A DNA stretch of 19,036 bases from JBJXHG01 sp046160865 (GCA_046160865.1 JBJXHG010000148.1:1-19036); one strand, 5' to 3'. Positions 1 to 7,672 are shown, numbered from the stretch's first letter. Made by a program: numbers and translations. Notes: generated by a model not told the origin, from the letters alone.

Positions 1-365
1 GACAGCCGAACCCTGATTCCTCACGGTAACCAACACGTACGTCGCCGTCAGCGGCGGAGGTGACTGCGAAGGACGCGGCTCGGCGAATGCGGCCAGCAAT
101 TCAGCGAGTGCGGAGGGTTGCTGGCGCGCATTTCTCACCACGTCCGTCGCGAGGTCGTGCGAACTCGTTCGGAGCAAGGCGTTGCATCGGAATCGACCGG
201 AGCTGACCTAGAAGGTCAGCGAGGATCGATTCCGATCCAACAACGCCGCCCGAAGCGAGTTGACGCGACCGCAGCAGGGCGGGGTGAGACGTGCGGGCTG
301 TGCGCGCATTGCTTGGAATCGCGAATTGCGCGCCGCGCGGATCCGCGGGATACTTCGATGCGCGC
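1..365. other. Left-edge region without a supported gene
   Basis: I find no convincing gene before the radical SAM start at 366. The three plus frames that enter from the left edge close within about 65 bases, apart from one frame open from about 17 to 223. That frame has no recognisable protein character. Minus-strand open frames here are antisense to the radical SAM gene or run through the palindrome. Most of the stretch (about 96-329) is an inverted repeat, listed separately. The promoter of the radical SAM gene should lie in or just right of the palindrome, but I see no clear -35/-10 pair and no strong Shine-Dalgarno sequence before 366. Confidence 0.5.
96..329. repeat. Long imperfect palindrome centred at about 211
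   Basis: Paired blocks share nearly one centre. GCTGACC (202-208) pairs with GGTCAGC (214-220) across a TAGAA loop. ATCGGAATCGA (186-196) pairs with TCGATTCCGAT (226-236). GCGTTG (179-184) pairs with CAACGC (241-246). AACTCGTTCGG (162-172) pairs with 250-261 with one bulged base. CTCACC (134-139) pairs with GGTGAG (283-288). GCAATTC (96-102) pairs with GAATTGC (323-329). The core 162-261 is convincing; the outer blocks are weaker. It could be a palindromic interspersed repeat, two abutting inverted element ends, or a strong RNA hairpin upstream of the radical SAM gene. Confidence 0.75.
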
Positions 366-1103
366 ATGGAGTTCACGGAAGACCTGCTGGTACCGCGTGC
401 GCGGATCGTCGTGCTCGAGCTGACGACGCGCTGCAACCTGCGCTGCGTGTACTGCGCGGTCAGCAAGCCGGACTACGTCGGTCAGGACCACGAGCTCGAC
501 CCGCGCGCGCTCGTGCGCTCGATCGCGGCCATGCGACCGCACGAGGTGCAGATCAGCGGTCACGGGGAATCGACGCTCGTCAAGGGTTGGGTCGAGCTCG
601 CGCGCGACCTGCTCGACCAGGGCTGCCCCGTCACGATGATCTCGAACCTCGCCAAGCGCTTGTCCGACGAAGAGGTCGACGTGATGTCGCAGTTCGCCGG
701 CCTGACCGTCAGCTGCGACAGCGCGAATCCGGAGACGTTCGCGACGCTGCGCCGCGGCGGCAAGCTCGAGAAGCTCGAAGGCAACTTGCGCCGCATCCTC
801 GAAGCGGCCGACGCCAGCGGCCGGCACCGCCCGTACGTCGGGATCAACTGCGTGCTGACCGAGCTCAACTTGCCCGACCTCGAGAAGCTCGTCGATTGGG
901 CCAAGGCGAACGGCGCTGGCGGAGTGTCGCTCACGAACCTGCAGACGTACGACGAGCTCGCCGACATCGTGCCGAATCATCCCAGCACGGTCGCGGGCGC
1001 ACACGCCGCGGTCGAGCGTGCGCGGCGCCGCGCGCGCGAGCTCGGCCTCGAGTTCAACGCGATGGGCGGCCTGACCGACGCGCTGCGCGAGGCGAGCGCG
1101 TGA
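366..1103 (+). CDS. Radical SAM core protein (SPASM-type, split from its C-terminal domain)
   Basis: This 245-residue protein carries the radical SAM signature C23-x3-C27-x2-C30 (within RCNLRCVYC), which binds the [4Fe-4S] cluster that cleaves S-adenosylmethionine. A GHGEST stretch around residue 62 corresponds to the SAM-binding GGE motif. The fold continues through strands such as GLTVSCDSANP and ends near residue 245. ATG 366 was chosen because it starts just before the first core strand; an in-frame ATG at 291 would add 25 residues unlike the family. There is no clear Shine-Dalgarno sequence. The family's usual C-terminal SPASM domain is absent and sits in the next gene, whose GTG start overlaps this stop. 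The substrate is unknown; the SPASM architecture suggests peptide, protein or small-molecule modification. No precursor peptide is evident nearby. Confidence 0.88.
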   Translation: MEFTEDLLVPRARIVVLELTTRCNLRCVYCAVSKPDYVGQDHELDPRALVRSIAAMRPHEVQISGHGESTLVKGWVELARDLLDQGCPVTMISNLAKRLSDEEVDVMSQFAGLTVSCDSANPETFATLRRGGKLEKLEGNLRRILEAADASGRHRPYVGINCVLTELNLPDLEKLVDWAKANGAGGVSLTNLQTYDELADIVPNHPSTVAGAHAAVERARRRARELGLEFNAMGGLTDALREASA

Positions 1104-1612
1104 AGCAAGCCGCCACCACGCGCGATTGCACCGATCCCTGGACGACCGTGTTCGTCAAGGTGAATGGCGATGTCGCGCCGTGCTGCTGGGCGCGCCCGAT
1201 CGGCAACTTGAAGCAGAACACGATGGAAGAGATCGTCGCCGGCGAGCTCGCGCTCACGCTGCGCAAGCAAGTGCTCAGCGGCGCGCTCCCGACCGACTGC
1301 GTGCAGTGCCCGGCGCGCGGCACGATCGAGACCGGCGCGCTCGCGGCGAAAGTGCGCGCGCTCGCGCGCACGGCGACGGACGAGCCCGAGTTCGCGCTGC
1401 GGCGCGATATCCGGCGCGCGGAGCAAGAGATCGCGATGCTCGACCGGCAGCTCGCGGCGTGCGATCGCAGCGCGGACGCCGCGCGCGTCGCCGAGCTCGA
1501 GCTCCGCTTGCGCACGACGCGCAAGTCGCTCGCCGAGCTCACGTACTCGATCCGCAAGCCGTGGCGGGCGCGGCTGCGCAAGCGGATCGCGCGCGCACTC
1601 GGACGCAGCTGA
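1100..1612 (+). CDS. SPASM-domain protein with C-terminal coiled coil
   Basis: This 170-residue product looks like the missing C-terminal half of the upstream radical SAM protein. It has C10 in a CTDPW motif, then NGDVAPCC (C28, C29), an IGNLKQNTMEEI segment and C67-x2-C70. This is the usual SPASM/twitch pattern of Cys ligands for an auxiliary Fe-S cluster. Residues about 95-150 are Ala/Arg/Glu-rich and heptad-like (probable coiled coil), followed by a strongly basic tail. GTG 1100 overlaps the upstream TGA (1101-1103) as GTGA, a typical translational-coupling arrangement. Either the two proteins work as a heteromer or a single-base shift split one gene. The next gene is convergent, 36 bases away. 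Confidence 0.75.
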   Translation: MKQAATTRDCTDPWTTVFVKVNGDVAPCCWARPIGNLKQNTMEEIVAGELALTLRKQVLSGALPTDCVQCPARGTIETGALAAKVRALARTATDEPEFALRRDIRRAEQEIAMLDRQLAACDRSADAARVAELELRLRTTRKSLAELTYSIRKPWRARLRKRIARALGRS

Positions 1613-1648
1613 GCGCGCGCGCTGCGCGCCGCGCAACGACGGTCCGAC

Positions 1649-1945
1649 TCACTCGAAGAACAAGTGGACCGTGCTCGCTTCGGGACCGACGCGATAACCC
1701 GTGAACGCCCAGCCCTGGTCCTTGCGGCGCAAGATGTCGTCGAGCACCGACTGGACCGACGGATAGCACGGGCTGCCGACGGCAATGGGATCGTCGATGC
1801 CTTCCGCCGGCGCCGCTGCGGAAAGTGAGCGCGCCGCGCTCCGGCGTGTCGCGGGTCGAGTCGCGCTCGTCGTGCTCGGAGCCTTTCGAGCTGCACCAGC
1901 CGTCGCACGGCGTGTCGGCGGCCTCGTCGTCTTTTTCTTCGGCAT
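1649..1945 (-). CDS. Small protein with a basic N-terminus, unknown function
   Basis: This 98-residue protein is not recognised. Residues 1-45 are Lys/Arg/Thr/Ala-rich low complexity (begins MPKKKTTRPP), like histone-H1-type tails or nucleic-acid-binding extensions. The C-terminal half (about 50-98) looks like a compact alpha/beta domain, with a VQSVLDDILRRKDQGW helix and a TGYRVGPE turn, ending in a strand VHLFFE. The ATG at 1945 has a purine-rich GGGAGAG upstream. It starts only 18 bases after the stop of the lipoprotein gene at 1964, which supports it as the last gene of a three-gene unit. It converges on the SPASM gene. No membrane segment or signal peptide is seen. Confidence 0.6.
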   Translation of the reverse strand: MPKKKTTRPPTRRATAGAARKAPSTTSATRPATRRSAARSLSAAAPAEGIDDPIAVGSPCYPSVQSVLDDILRRKDQGWAFTGYRVGPEASTVHLFFE

Positions 1946-1963
1946 GAGCTGGTCTCTCCCGTT

Positions 1964-3010
1964 TCAGTTGGACGTGGGTTGGAATCCTTCGAGCGCTCTC
2001 AAGCTCTCGAGAATCGCCGGGTCGCGACCATTCGCCTTGGGCGAGATCGCTTTCTTGAACTCGTCGGGCGCCTGTGTGCCGGCGGTCGGCGGCCTTAGCA
2101 ACAGCCCGAGCTTGGAGGCTTCGGCCAGGAACTGCGGCTTCTGCGCGTCGCTCGTCGACGTGTAGCGCGCCACGATTCGATGGATGGCCGCCGCTTCGAG
2201 GTCTGCTTGATCGTCGTAGCCTCGTTGCGTGTGCTGCGCGTCCTGGATGACTTTCATCTCCTCGCGCGCCTTGTCGTAGTTCGGCACGACGCTCGGGCCG
2301 ATCGCGCGACGGACTTCGGGGTGCATCGCGAGGTTCGTCGCGGCCTTCCCCGTCGCGAACGTCTGGCCGATGACCGCGCGGGTCGACTGCGCGTCACCGA
2401 CGTCCGTGCCCGAGTGCGCGGTCGCGATCAGCGATGCGAGGCGCAGACCGCCCTTCTTGCTGGGATCGGGCTTGTTCGTCTTGGGATCGATCTCGGCGTC
2501 GACCTTGCCGAGCGGAACGAGCGCGAGCTCCTTGCGCTTGTACCCGAGCGCGATCGCATTCGGGATGTACTCCGCGTTCCACTGCACGCCGAGCCCGAGC
2601 ACGGTGTTCGTGCCGAAGTAGTAGCGCTTGCCGGTCTCCGCGATCGTGCCGCCCGCGAGCGCGTCGGCGAGCGCCGTCGCGTCGATGGTCCCGACGGTCG
2701 GAGGATGCGCCTCCGACAGCAAGAAGCGCGACATCACGAGCGCGGCGTCCCCGGTCGCGAAGGAATGGTTCGCACCGAAGCTGAACGGATTGGCGTCGAC
2801 GCCGACGGTGGTCATCACCGGCAGCACGTTGCCCTCGTCGTCCATCGGCGCGAGCACGAGCTCGTCACGCTTGTATCCGATGTCGAGCGTCGCCGGCTGC
2901 GTGTCGAGGTCGATCGCGACGTTCGTCCGCGTGACGAACAAGACACTGTCTTTGCCGACCTTGCACGAAAAGAGCGACAGGAACGCCAGTACGACTCCGA
3001 TCCAACGCAT
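1964..3010 (-). CDS. Putative lipoprotein, unknown function
   Basis: The 348-residue product begins MRWIGVVLAFLSLFSC, a short charged start and hydrophobic stretch ending in a lipobox-like LFSC, so it should be an exported lipoprotein. The ATG at 3010 is set by a strong AAGGAG (plus-strand CTCCTT at 3019-3024) about eight bases upstream; the open frame runs further upstream but there overlaps the preceding gene. The mature part contains FVTRTNVAIDLDTQP, DIGYKRDELVLAP and a second GYKRKELALVPLG, suggesting an internal duplication of a beta-rich module. The C-terminal 130 residues look helical. I recall similar 'VTKTSLGIDxDTxP...IGYxR' proteins, usually hypothetical, in other bacteria; function is unknown. 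It lies 19 bases after the gene at 3030-3635, so the two are probably co-transcribed. Confidence 0.82.
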   Translation of the reverse strand: MRWIGVVLAFLSLFSCKVGKDSVLFVTRTNVAIDLDTQPATLDIGYKRDELVLAPMDDEGNVLPVMTTVGVDANPFSFGANHSFATGDAALVMSRFLLSEAHPPTVGTIDATALADALAGGTIAETGKRYYFGTNTVLGLGVQWNAEYIPNAIALGYKRKELALVPLGKVDAEIDPKTNKPDPSKKGGLRLASLIATAHSGTDVGDAQSTRAVIGQTFATGKAATNLAMHPEVRRAIGPSVVPNYDKAREEMKVIQDAQHTQRGYDDQADLEAAAIHRIVARYTSTSDAQKPQFLAEASKLGLLLRPPTAGTQAPDEFKKAISPKANGRDPAILESLRALEGFQPTSN

Positions 3011-3029
3011 GGAAGATCTCTCCTTCTCG

Positions 3030-3635
3030 TTATTTGTCAGGCGAGCGCGAGCTGTCGGATTGTGCGCGATCGCCAATGTGCGACGCCAGCTTCCAACAGC
3101 GCATTTCGACTCGGTCGGCGCACCCGCGCGCCGCGAGGACGGCATCGTCGCCGAGTGCAGACGGATGGATCCGGCTCCAAGAGCCGAACGGCACGACCAG
3201 CCCGCGCGGCTCCATTCCCCACGCGACGTCGACGCCCGTGCTCCAGGAATGCTCGATCTGCGCGCGCGCGGAGCACGGCTCATGGAAGTACAGCACGCGC
3301 CAACGCGTCGTCTCGACGGGCGGCGATTCGTCGCAGCCTTCGATGAAGCGCACGTACTCCCGGCACACTTCGTCCGCCGGTGCGGTTCGAACCGGGACGT
3401 CGACGTGGCGCCGTCGCGCGAGGCCCAGCGTCCAGCCTGCCTCGTCGCCGTCGACGCGCAGATCCGCCCCGAGCGACCAGCGGTCGATGACCGAATGACT
3501 GTCGCTCTCGGTCTGCCGCACGAGCACGAGACCGAGGTGGTGCCGATCTCCGCTCGAATCGGTCCAACTGAGCGAGGTGCAAGCGGACGACGAGAGACAC
3601 AGCGCGGCCGCGACGCATTGACGTAGGGCGAGCAT
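3030..3635 (-). CDS. Putative Cys-containing lipoprotein, unknown function
   Basis: The 201-residue product begins MLALRQCVAAALCLSSSACTSL, an export signal with an imperfect lipobox (SSAC; the -3 residue is Ser rather than Leu). The mature part has beta-rich character (HLGLVLVRQTES, WSLGADLRV, GWTLGLARRR) and several further Cys residues around EVCREYVRF, EGCDE, HEPCS, RGCAD and MRCWK, which could form disulfides outside the cytoplasm. ATG 3635 was chosen because it directly precedes the signal peptide; no good Shine-Dalgarno sequence is seen, so the start is moderately certain. The next lipoprotein gene follows after 19 bases. No family is recognised. Confidence 0.72.
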   Translation of the reverse strand: MLALRQCVAAALCLSSSACTSLSWTDSSGDRHHLGLVLVRQTESDSHSVIDRWSLGADLRVDGDEAGWTLGLARRRHVDVPVRTAPADEVCREYVRFIEGCDESPPVETTRWRVLYFHEPCSARAQIEHSWSTGVDVAWGMEPRGLVVPFGSWSRIHPSALGDDAVLAARGCADRVEMRCWKLASHIGDRAQSDSSRSPDK

Positions 3636-3754
3636 CGGAGAACGCGAGCGAGCGGAGCGTATCGAAGTCACGAGGCACGGCGCCAATCCTTCCGCGCGCA
3701 CGAGGGTCGCGCCGGCGGAAAGCGCACGCAGAAACCGCGCGCGCACGCGTCGCG

Positions 3755-4528
3755 TCACGAGTCGAACTCGATCCAGACGGGCGCGTGATCGCTGAGGCCG
3801 GCCTTCTTCTCGATCCACGCACGCTTCACCATCGATGCGGCGCGCAGCGTCCCGAGCACATAGTCGATGCGCCAGCCGATGTCCTTCTCGCGCGCGCGGC
3901 CGCGGTTCGACCACCACGAGTACAAGCCGGGCACGCCCGGATGCTGCGCGCGGAAGCAGTCGGTCCAGCCTTGCTCGAGCAAGCGACTGAGCCACGCGCG
4001 CTCCTCCGGCAGGAAGCCCGAGTTCTTCTCGTTCGGCTTCGCGCGCGCGATGTCGAGCGCGGTGTGCGCGATGTTGACGTCGCCGCACAGGAACACCGCG
4101 CGGTCCTCGTCGATCAAGCGCTGCGTGAAGCGCATCAAGTGCTCGAGGTACTCGAACTTGACCGCTTGCCGCGCCGGCGACGACGAGCCCGACGGCACGT
4201 ACACGCTGAGCACGGACAGCGGGCCGAAGTCCGCGCGCAAGACGCGGCCCTCGTCGGCGCAGTGATCGAAGCCCGGGCCGACGACGTAGCGGTCGGCCGC
4301 GTCGCGCGCGTACAGCGCGACACCGGAGTAGCCCTTCTTCGTCGCGCAACACCAGCGCGTGTTGTAGCCGGGCGGCGAGCGCAGCGCGTCGTCGACGTCG
4401 GCCTCGGTCGCGCGCAGCTCCTGCAAGCACAGGTAGTCGGGCTGCGTGCGCTTCAGCCAGCGCGTGAAGCCGCGTCGATCTGCGGAGCGGATGCCGCACG
4501 CGTTCAGCGTGCACAGAGTGCGAAGCAT
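3755..4528 (-). CDS. xth: Exodeoxyribonuclease III (AP endonuclease family)
   Basis: This 257-residue protein matches the usual length of ExoIII/ExoA enzymes, Mg2+-dependent nucleases that cut at abasic sites and clean 3' ends in base-excision repair. Visible motifs are N9 in TLNACG, the metal-binding LQE (E37), KGYSGVALY, VYVPSG, GDVN (D150, N152), NEKNSGFLPEERAW and the terminal SDH triad (D247, H248). ATG 4528 begins at the first beta strand (MLRTLCTLNACG); 26 extra residues in the open frame upstream are Arg/Ala-rich and unlike the family. A GACAAT hexamer seven bases before the ATG could be a -10 for a leaderless transcript (weak). The gene lies 119 bases upstream of the lipoprotein unit on the same strand. 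Confidence 0.95.
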   Translation of the reverse strand: MLRTLCTLNACGIRSADRRGFTRWLKRTQPDYLCLQELRATEADVDDALRSPPGYNTRWCCATKKGYSGVALYARDAADRYVVGPGFDHCADEGRVLRADFGPLSVLSVYVPSGSSSPARQAVKFEYLEHLMRFTQRLIDEDRAVFLCGDVNIAHTALDIARAKPNEKNSGFLPEERAWLSRLLEQGWTDCFRAQHPGVPGLYSWWSNRGRAREKDIGWRIDYVLGTLRAASMVKRAWIEKKAGLSDHAPVWIEFDS

Positions 4529-4636
4529 CGGCGCATTGTCACGACGGGCCGCGCTCGGACAAGCGCGCGCAGCAGCCGGAATGCGTCGCTGGGCCGGCGC
4601 GATCACGCCGGCCGACGCATGATCATGCGGGCGGGT

Positions 4637-6460
4637 TCAGGGCCAGCCGACCGCGAGCCCGCTCGTCACGTTGAACGTCGACGGATTGCAGAAGCTAGCG
4701 GCCACGTCGCGGTAGACGACCTGGTAGTACGCCGAGCTCGCGATCCTCTGCGCCGTCACGACCGACACCGGCGTCGTCTGCACGGCGTTCGGATACGTCC
4801 ATTCGCCGAGCGCGTCGCCGTTCGTGCCGGCCATGTGGCTGCCGAAGCGCACGAGATTGCCCGTGATGCAGCGGATGCCGTCGCCCGCGCCGAGGCCGTC
4901 CGCGTTCGACGCATCACCGCGGATCAGGAATGCGAAGCCCCCGTACAGCGGCGCGATCTCCGCGCGGAAGCGCAACTCGTCGGGCACGAGCGATCCCTCG
5001 CCGTGTAACACCGCGCCGCCCGCGTTCATCGAATTCGCGCAGCCGTGATCCGGCGCCGCCTGTGGCGCCGGGACCGTGTTCGGCGCGACGCACGGACACG
5101 CGACCATCAAGTGATCGTCAGCGGCGCAGATCGTGCGCGGCAGGCTCCAGCGGTCCCACACGAATGCGTCGCGCAGGCCTGCGTTCGTGTCGCTCGCGTC
5201 GAAGTAGAGATCGGTGGACGAGAAGCCGACCCAGCGGCCGTCGGCCGAGATCGCCGCTCCGCTCGCGTTGTTGTTCTGCGCACCGTTCAGGTTCACGTTC
5301 ACGGGCTGCGTGTGCCCGACGAGCTGGTCGTACAGCCACACTTGCCCGACCGGCGGCCACTCGAACCAGAACGCGACGAAACGACCATCGCCCGCGATCG
5401 TCGCGGCACGCACGGCCGGGCTCGGAAGTCCGTTCGCGTCCACGTTGATCCGCGCCGTCGTGCCGCTCGAGCGATCGCGCAGGAAGAGGTCCGCGGTCAC
5501 GAGCTCGTCCGGCGCCGCCAAGTCGGTCGCCGTGCTGACGAAGGACACGTACCGGCCGTCGTCCGAGACGTCCGGCCCGAAGCCGCCGCGATTGGCGGGA
5601 AAGCCGAGCGCGTTCGCGCTGACGAGCTCCGTCACGCCGTTCGCGCGGTCGCGCAGGAACACATCCATCGACGCGTTCCCGTCGCCGGGGGCAAGGTTCG
5701 TCGATCGACTACCGAACGCGACGAAGCGACCGTCGCCGCTGATCGTGATCTCGGAGTCCGAGCTCAGATTGCCTTGCTGGCCGGAGCTGCCGACGCTGAC
5801 GCGCTCCGTGCGGCCCGTGACGAGATCGTGCAGGAAGACATCGGTGTGCGCATTCGAGTCGTCCGGCACGAGCATCTCCGCATCGCTGACGAACGCGACG
5901 TAGCGTCCGTTCCCGGAGATCGCGGGGCGATGGCTGTGGGCGTTCGTCTGCACGCCGCCCGTGCCGACGCTCACGCGCCGCGTGCTGCCGTCCGTGCGAT
6001 CGTGGACGAACACGTCCGCCGCGGTGTTCGTATCCCCCGGGACCAGGTTCGCCGCGAGCGACGCGAAGGCGACGCGCTGGCCATCGCTCGAGATCGCAAT
6101 CGTGCTGGAGGCGTGCAGCGGGCCATCGGCCTGCGCGCCGGTCGAGCTCACGTTCACGCGCGCCGTCGTGCCGGCGACCATGTCGCGCACGAACACGTCG
6201 GCGATGCTGTTCGTGTCGCCCGCGACGAGGTTCGCCGCCTGACTGACGAACGCGAGGTAGCGTCCGTCCGCCGACACCGCGCCGATCGACGACACGTGAT
6301 TGCCGGCTGCTCCTTGATCGTTCTGGCTCACGAGCGAGACGGTATGGGACCCCGCGTGCACCGCAGCAGCCGTGAGTGGAAGGCTCGCGAGTGCGAGGAA
6401 GGCAGTCATGCGGTGGGCCCGACCGCCACAGGCGCGCCAGCTCTCGAATCGTGCGTGCAT
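4637..6460 (-). CDS. Exported seven-bladed WD40-like propeller with Cys-rich C-terminal domain
   Basis: The 607-residue product starts at ATG 6460, fixed by AAGGAG (plus strand CTCCTT, 6469-6474) eight bases upstream. A basic n-region and hydrophobic MTAFLALASLPLTAAAVHA form a signal peptide. Seven copies of a roughly 58-residue unit follow, each with a core like ISGDGRYVAFVS, then NLVPGDTN and DVFVHDR..G.T.RVSV. This is the PD40/TolB-type WD40-like repeat, and seven copies suit one closed propeller. From about residue 440 comes the Cys-rich domain (CPC, GCANS, GDGIRC, YRD..ASFCNPSTFNVT, end GWP), shared with the gene at 10545-13361. No catalytic motif is seen; a surface binding or structural role is inferred. 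Confidence 0.87.
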   Translation of the reverse strand: MHARFESWRACGGRAHRMTAFLALASLPLTAAAVHAGSHTVSLVSQNDQGAAGNHVSSIGAVSADGRYLAFVSQAANLVAGDTNSIADVFVRDMVAGTTARVNVSSTGAQADGPLHASSTIAISSDGQRVAFASLAANLVPGDTNTAADVFVHDRTDGSTRRVSVGTGGVQTNAHSHRPAISGNGRYVAFVSDAEMLVPDDSNAHTDVFLHDLVTGRTERVSVGSSGQQGNLSSDSEITISGDGRFVAFGSRSTNLAPGDGNASMDVFLRDRANGVTELVSANALGFPANRGGFGPDVSDDGRYVSFVSTATDLAAPDELVTADLFLRDRSSGTTARINVDANGLPSPAVRAATIAGDGRFVAFWFEWPPVGQVWLYDQLVGHTQPVNVNLNGAQNNNASGAAISADGRWVGFSSTDLYFDASDTNAGLRDAFVWDRWSLPRTICAADDHLMVACPCVAPNTVPAPQAAPDHGCANSMNAGGAVLHGEGSLVPDELRFRAEIAPLYGGFAFLIRGDASNADGLGAGDGIRCITGNLVRFGSHMAGTNGDALGEWTYPNAVQTTPVSVVTAQRIASSAYYQVVYRDVAASFCNPSTFNVTSGLAVGWP

Positions 6461-6623
6461 GGGGGTATCTCCTTGGTCGCCGCGTGCGCAGGCGCCGGGA
6501 CCGGTGCTCTCCGATTGTTCGACGGCGGCTGCGAGCGCGACGGTTCCACCCGACTGTCCGAATCGTGGCGCAGCGCCAGCGCGGGGAATCGAACGCCGCG
6601 CGCCGCCGCGCGTGGCAAGAATC

Positions 6624-7475
6624 TCAAGAATCTCGTGTCGCGAGCGCGTGCCGCTCCACGCGCGCCAGCAAGCGCGCATCGATCGCGCCGAGCGAGCGCG
6701 CGAGCGAGCGCACGGTCGCCTCTCTCTCGCGCGCGCCGAGCCCGCGCACGACGCGCCCGCCGGCCACGTCGATGACGGCCGCCTCGGGGAGTTCGTTCCA
6801 CGCGAGATGGTCGTCGAACGGCGCACGCGGCGCGAGCCCTCGACGCTCCGCGATCTGGTGCAGCGCGCACGCTTCCGTGCCGCGGATCCGCTCGCGCGGT
6901 GCCGCGGCCGCGAGCGCGCGCATGTGCAAGTCCGGCAACCACACACCGGCGCGAAACACGCGCGCGACGAGCTCGCCCAGCGCTTGCGCGAGGCGCACGC
7001 CACCGCGCGCACGAAGCTCGCACGGAGCTCGAGCCCACTCGGTTACGGGCCGCAGGTGATCGAGCTCGCGCAGCACGAGGAACGACTCGCGCGCGAAAAG
7101 CGCGCCTCGGCCGCGTCCGACGGCGAGCGGCTCCGGCGTGCTGATGCCGTGCGCGCGCAGATGGCAGAAGAGATTCCACTCGCGCTCGGCGAGTGACAAG
7201 CTGCGCGGCGGCGTGAAGCGTGCGCGCCGCCATTCGCCGAAGCTCGCCTCGCGGAAGCACCGCACGACCAACGTTCCCCCCGTCGGATGCGCACAGCGCA
7301 CGGAGTCCACGCGCGCACCCGCCGCGTCTTCACGCGCGCGCGGCGCCGCGAAGACGGCCGCAGCGTCGGCGAAGCCGAGCGACGCGAGGGAGCGGACCTC
7401 GGGTGCGAGATGTACGTGAGCGAGTTCCAAGTCGAGCGAGCGTAGCGTCGGAGCGCCGCTCTCGCCTGCGATCAC
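6624..7475 (-). CDS. WaaP/Kdo-kinase-like (lipopolysaccharide kinase family) protein
   Basis: This product of about 283 residues resembles the Kdo/WaaP protein-kinase-like family, which phosphorylates sugars of the lipopolysaccharide core. Supporting features are VRSLASLGFADAAAVF near the N-terminus; GTLVVRCFRE (expected lysine strand, where Arg replaces Lys); SLAEREWNLFCHLRAHGI then STPEPLAVG; ESFLVLREL; and a catalytic-loop-like VWLPDLHMRAL with Asp, but lacking the usual downstream Asn. A later VIDVAGGRVVR resembles the metal-binding Asp segment. The missing Lys and Asn mean catalysis is doubtful or diverged. The start is uncertain: GTG 7475 (TTG 7478 also possible) is used because the frame upstream has no suitable start before 7721, which lies inside polA. 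The GTG overlaps, as GTGA, the stop of a relic fragment. Confidence 0.68.
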   Translation of the reverse strand: MIAGESGAPTLRSLDLELAHVHLAPEVRSLASLGFADAAAVFAAPRAREDAAGARVDSVRCAHPTGGTLVVRCFREASFGEWRRARFTPPRSLSLAEREWNLFCHLRAHGISTPEPLAVGRGRGALFARESFLVLRELDHLRPVTEWARAPCELRARGGVRLAQALGELVARVFRAGVWLPDLHMRALAAAAPRERIRGTEACALHQIAERRGLAPRAPFDDHLAWNELPEAAVIDVAGGRVVRGLGAREREATVRSLARSLGAIDARLLARVERHALATRDS

Positions 7476-7540
7476 CAATCGATGCGCACGCCGTTCGTCC
7501 AGTTCGTCGTGCCGGGCGAGCAGAACGCGGGCGCGGCATT
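7472..7540 (-). pseudogene. Relic: last 22 codons of the Cys-rich C-terminal domain
   Basis: Read on the minus strand, this stretch encodes NAAPAF and then CSPGTTNWTNGVRIDW, followed by TGA. It matches the end of the Cys-rich domain of the 10545 gene (GFCNPSTANLTNAYRIAW) at the F-C-x-P-x-T-x-N-x-T-N and R-I-x-W positions. Upstream of the Asn the similarity stops, and there is only the intergenic stretch in front of polA. It is best read as the surviving tail of a deleted gene that once preceded the kinase-like gene, whose GTG start overlaps this TGA. A 26-residue peptide from ATG 7552 is formally possible, but lacks the rest of the domain. Confidence 0.65.
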
Positions 7541-7576
7541 GTCGCAGAGCATCGAAGCGGTCCGTCGATTCGCAAA

Positions 7577-7610
7577 CCGACGCTCGTCCGACCCAGCGGA
7601 CGAGCGTGGG
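7577..7610. other. Stem-loop upstream of polA
   Basis: ACGCTCGTCCG (7580-7590) and CGGACGAGCGT (7597-7607) form a perfect 11-bp stem with a six-base loop; two more outer pairs form beyond one mismatch. There is no T-run directly after it on either strand. It lies about 80 bases before the polA start, upstream of its putative -10 box. It could be an operator, or an RNA hairpin within an upstream transcript. Confidence 0.6.
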
Positions 7611-7672
7611 AGGCGTTCGGAACTTTTCCCGACGGAGCTCGATGCACGCTGCGCGTTCGCGACACCCGAACC

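Noticed and set aside
162..261. Integron attC site or gene cassette recombination site
   Set aside because: The arms read GCGTTG...CAACGC, the wrong polarity for attC (which runs AAC...GTT), and there is no integrase or cassette array.
5045..6775. Long open frame on the plus strand opposite the propeller gene
   Set aside because: It is antisense to a gene with clear domains, is Arg/Val/His-rich, and has no motif; such frames are common in high-GC DNA.
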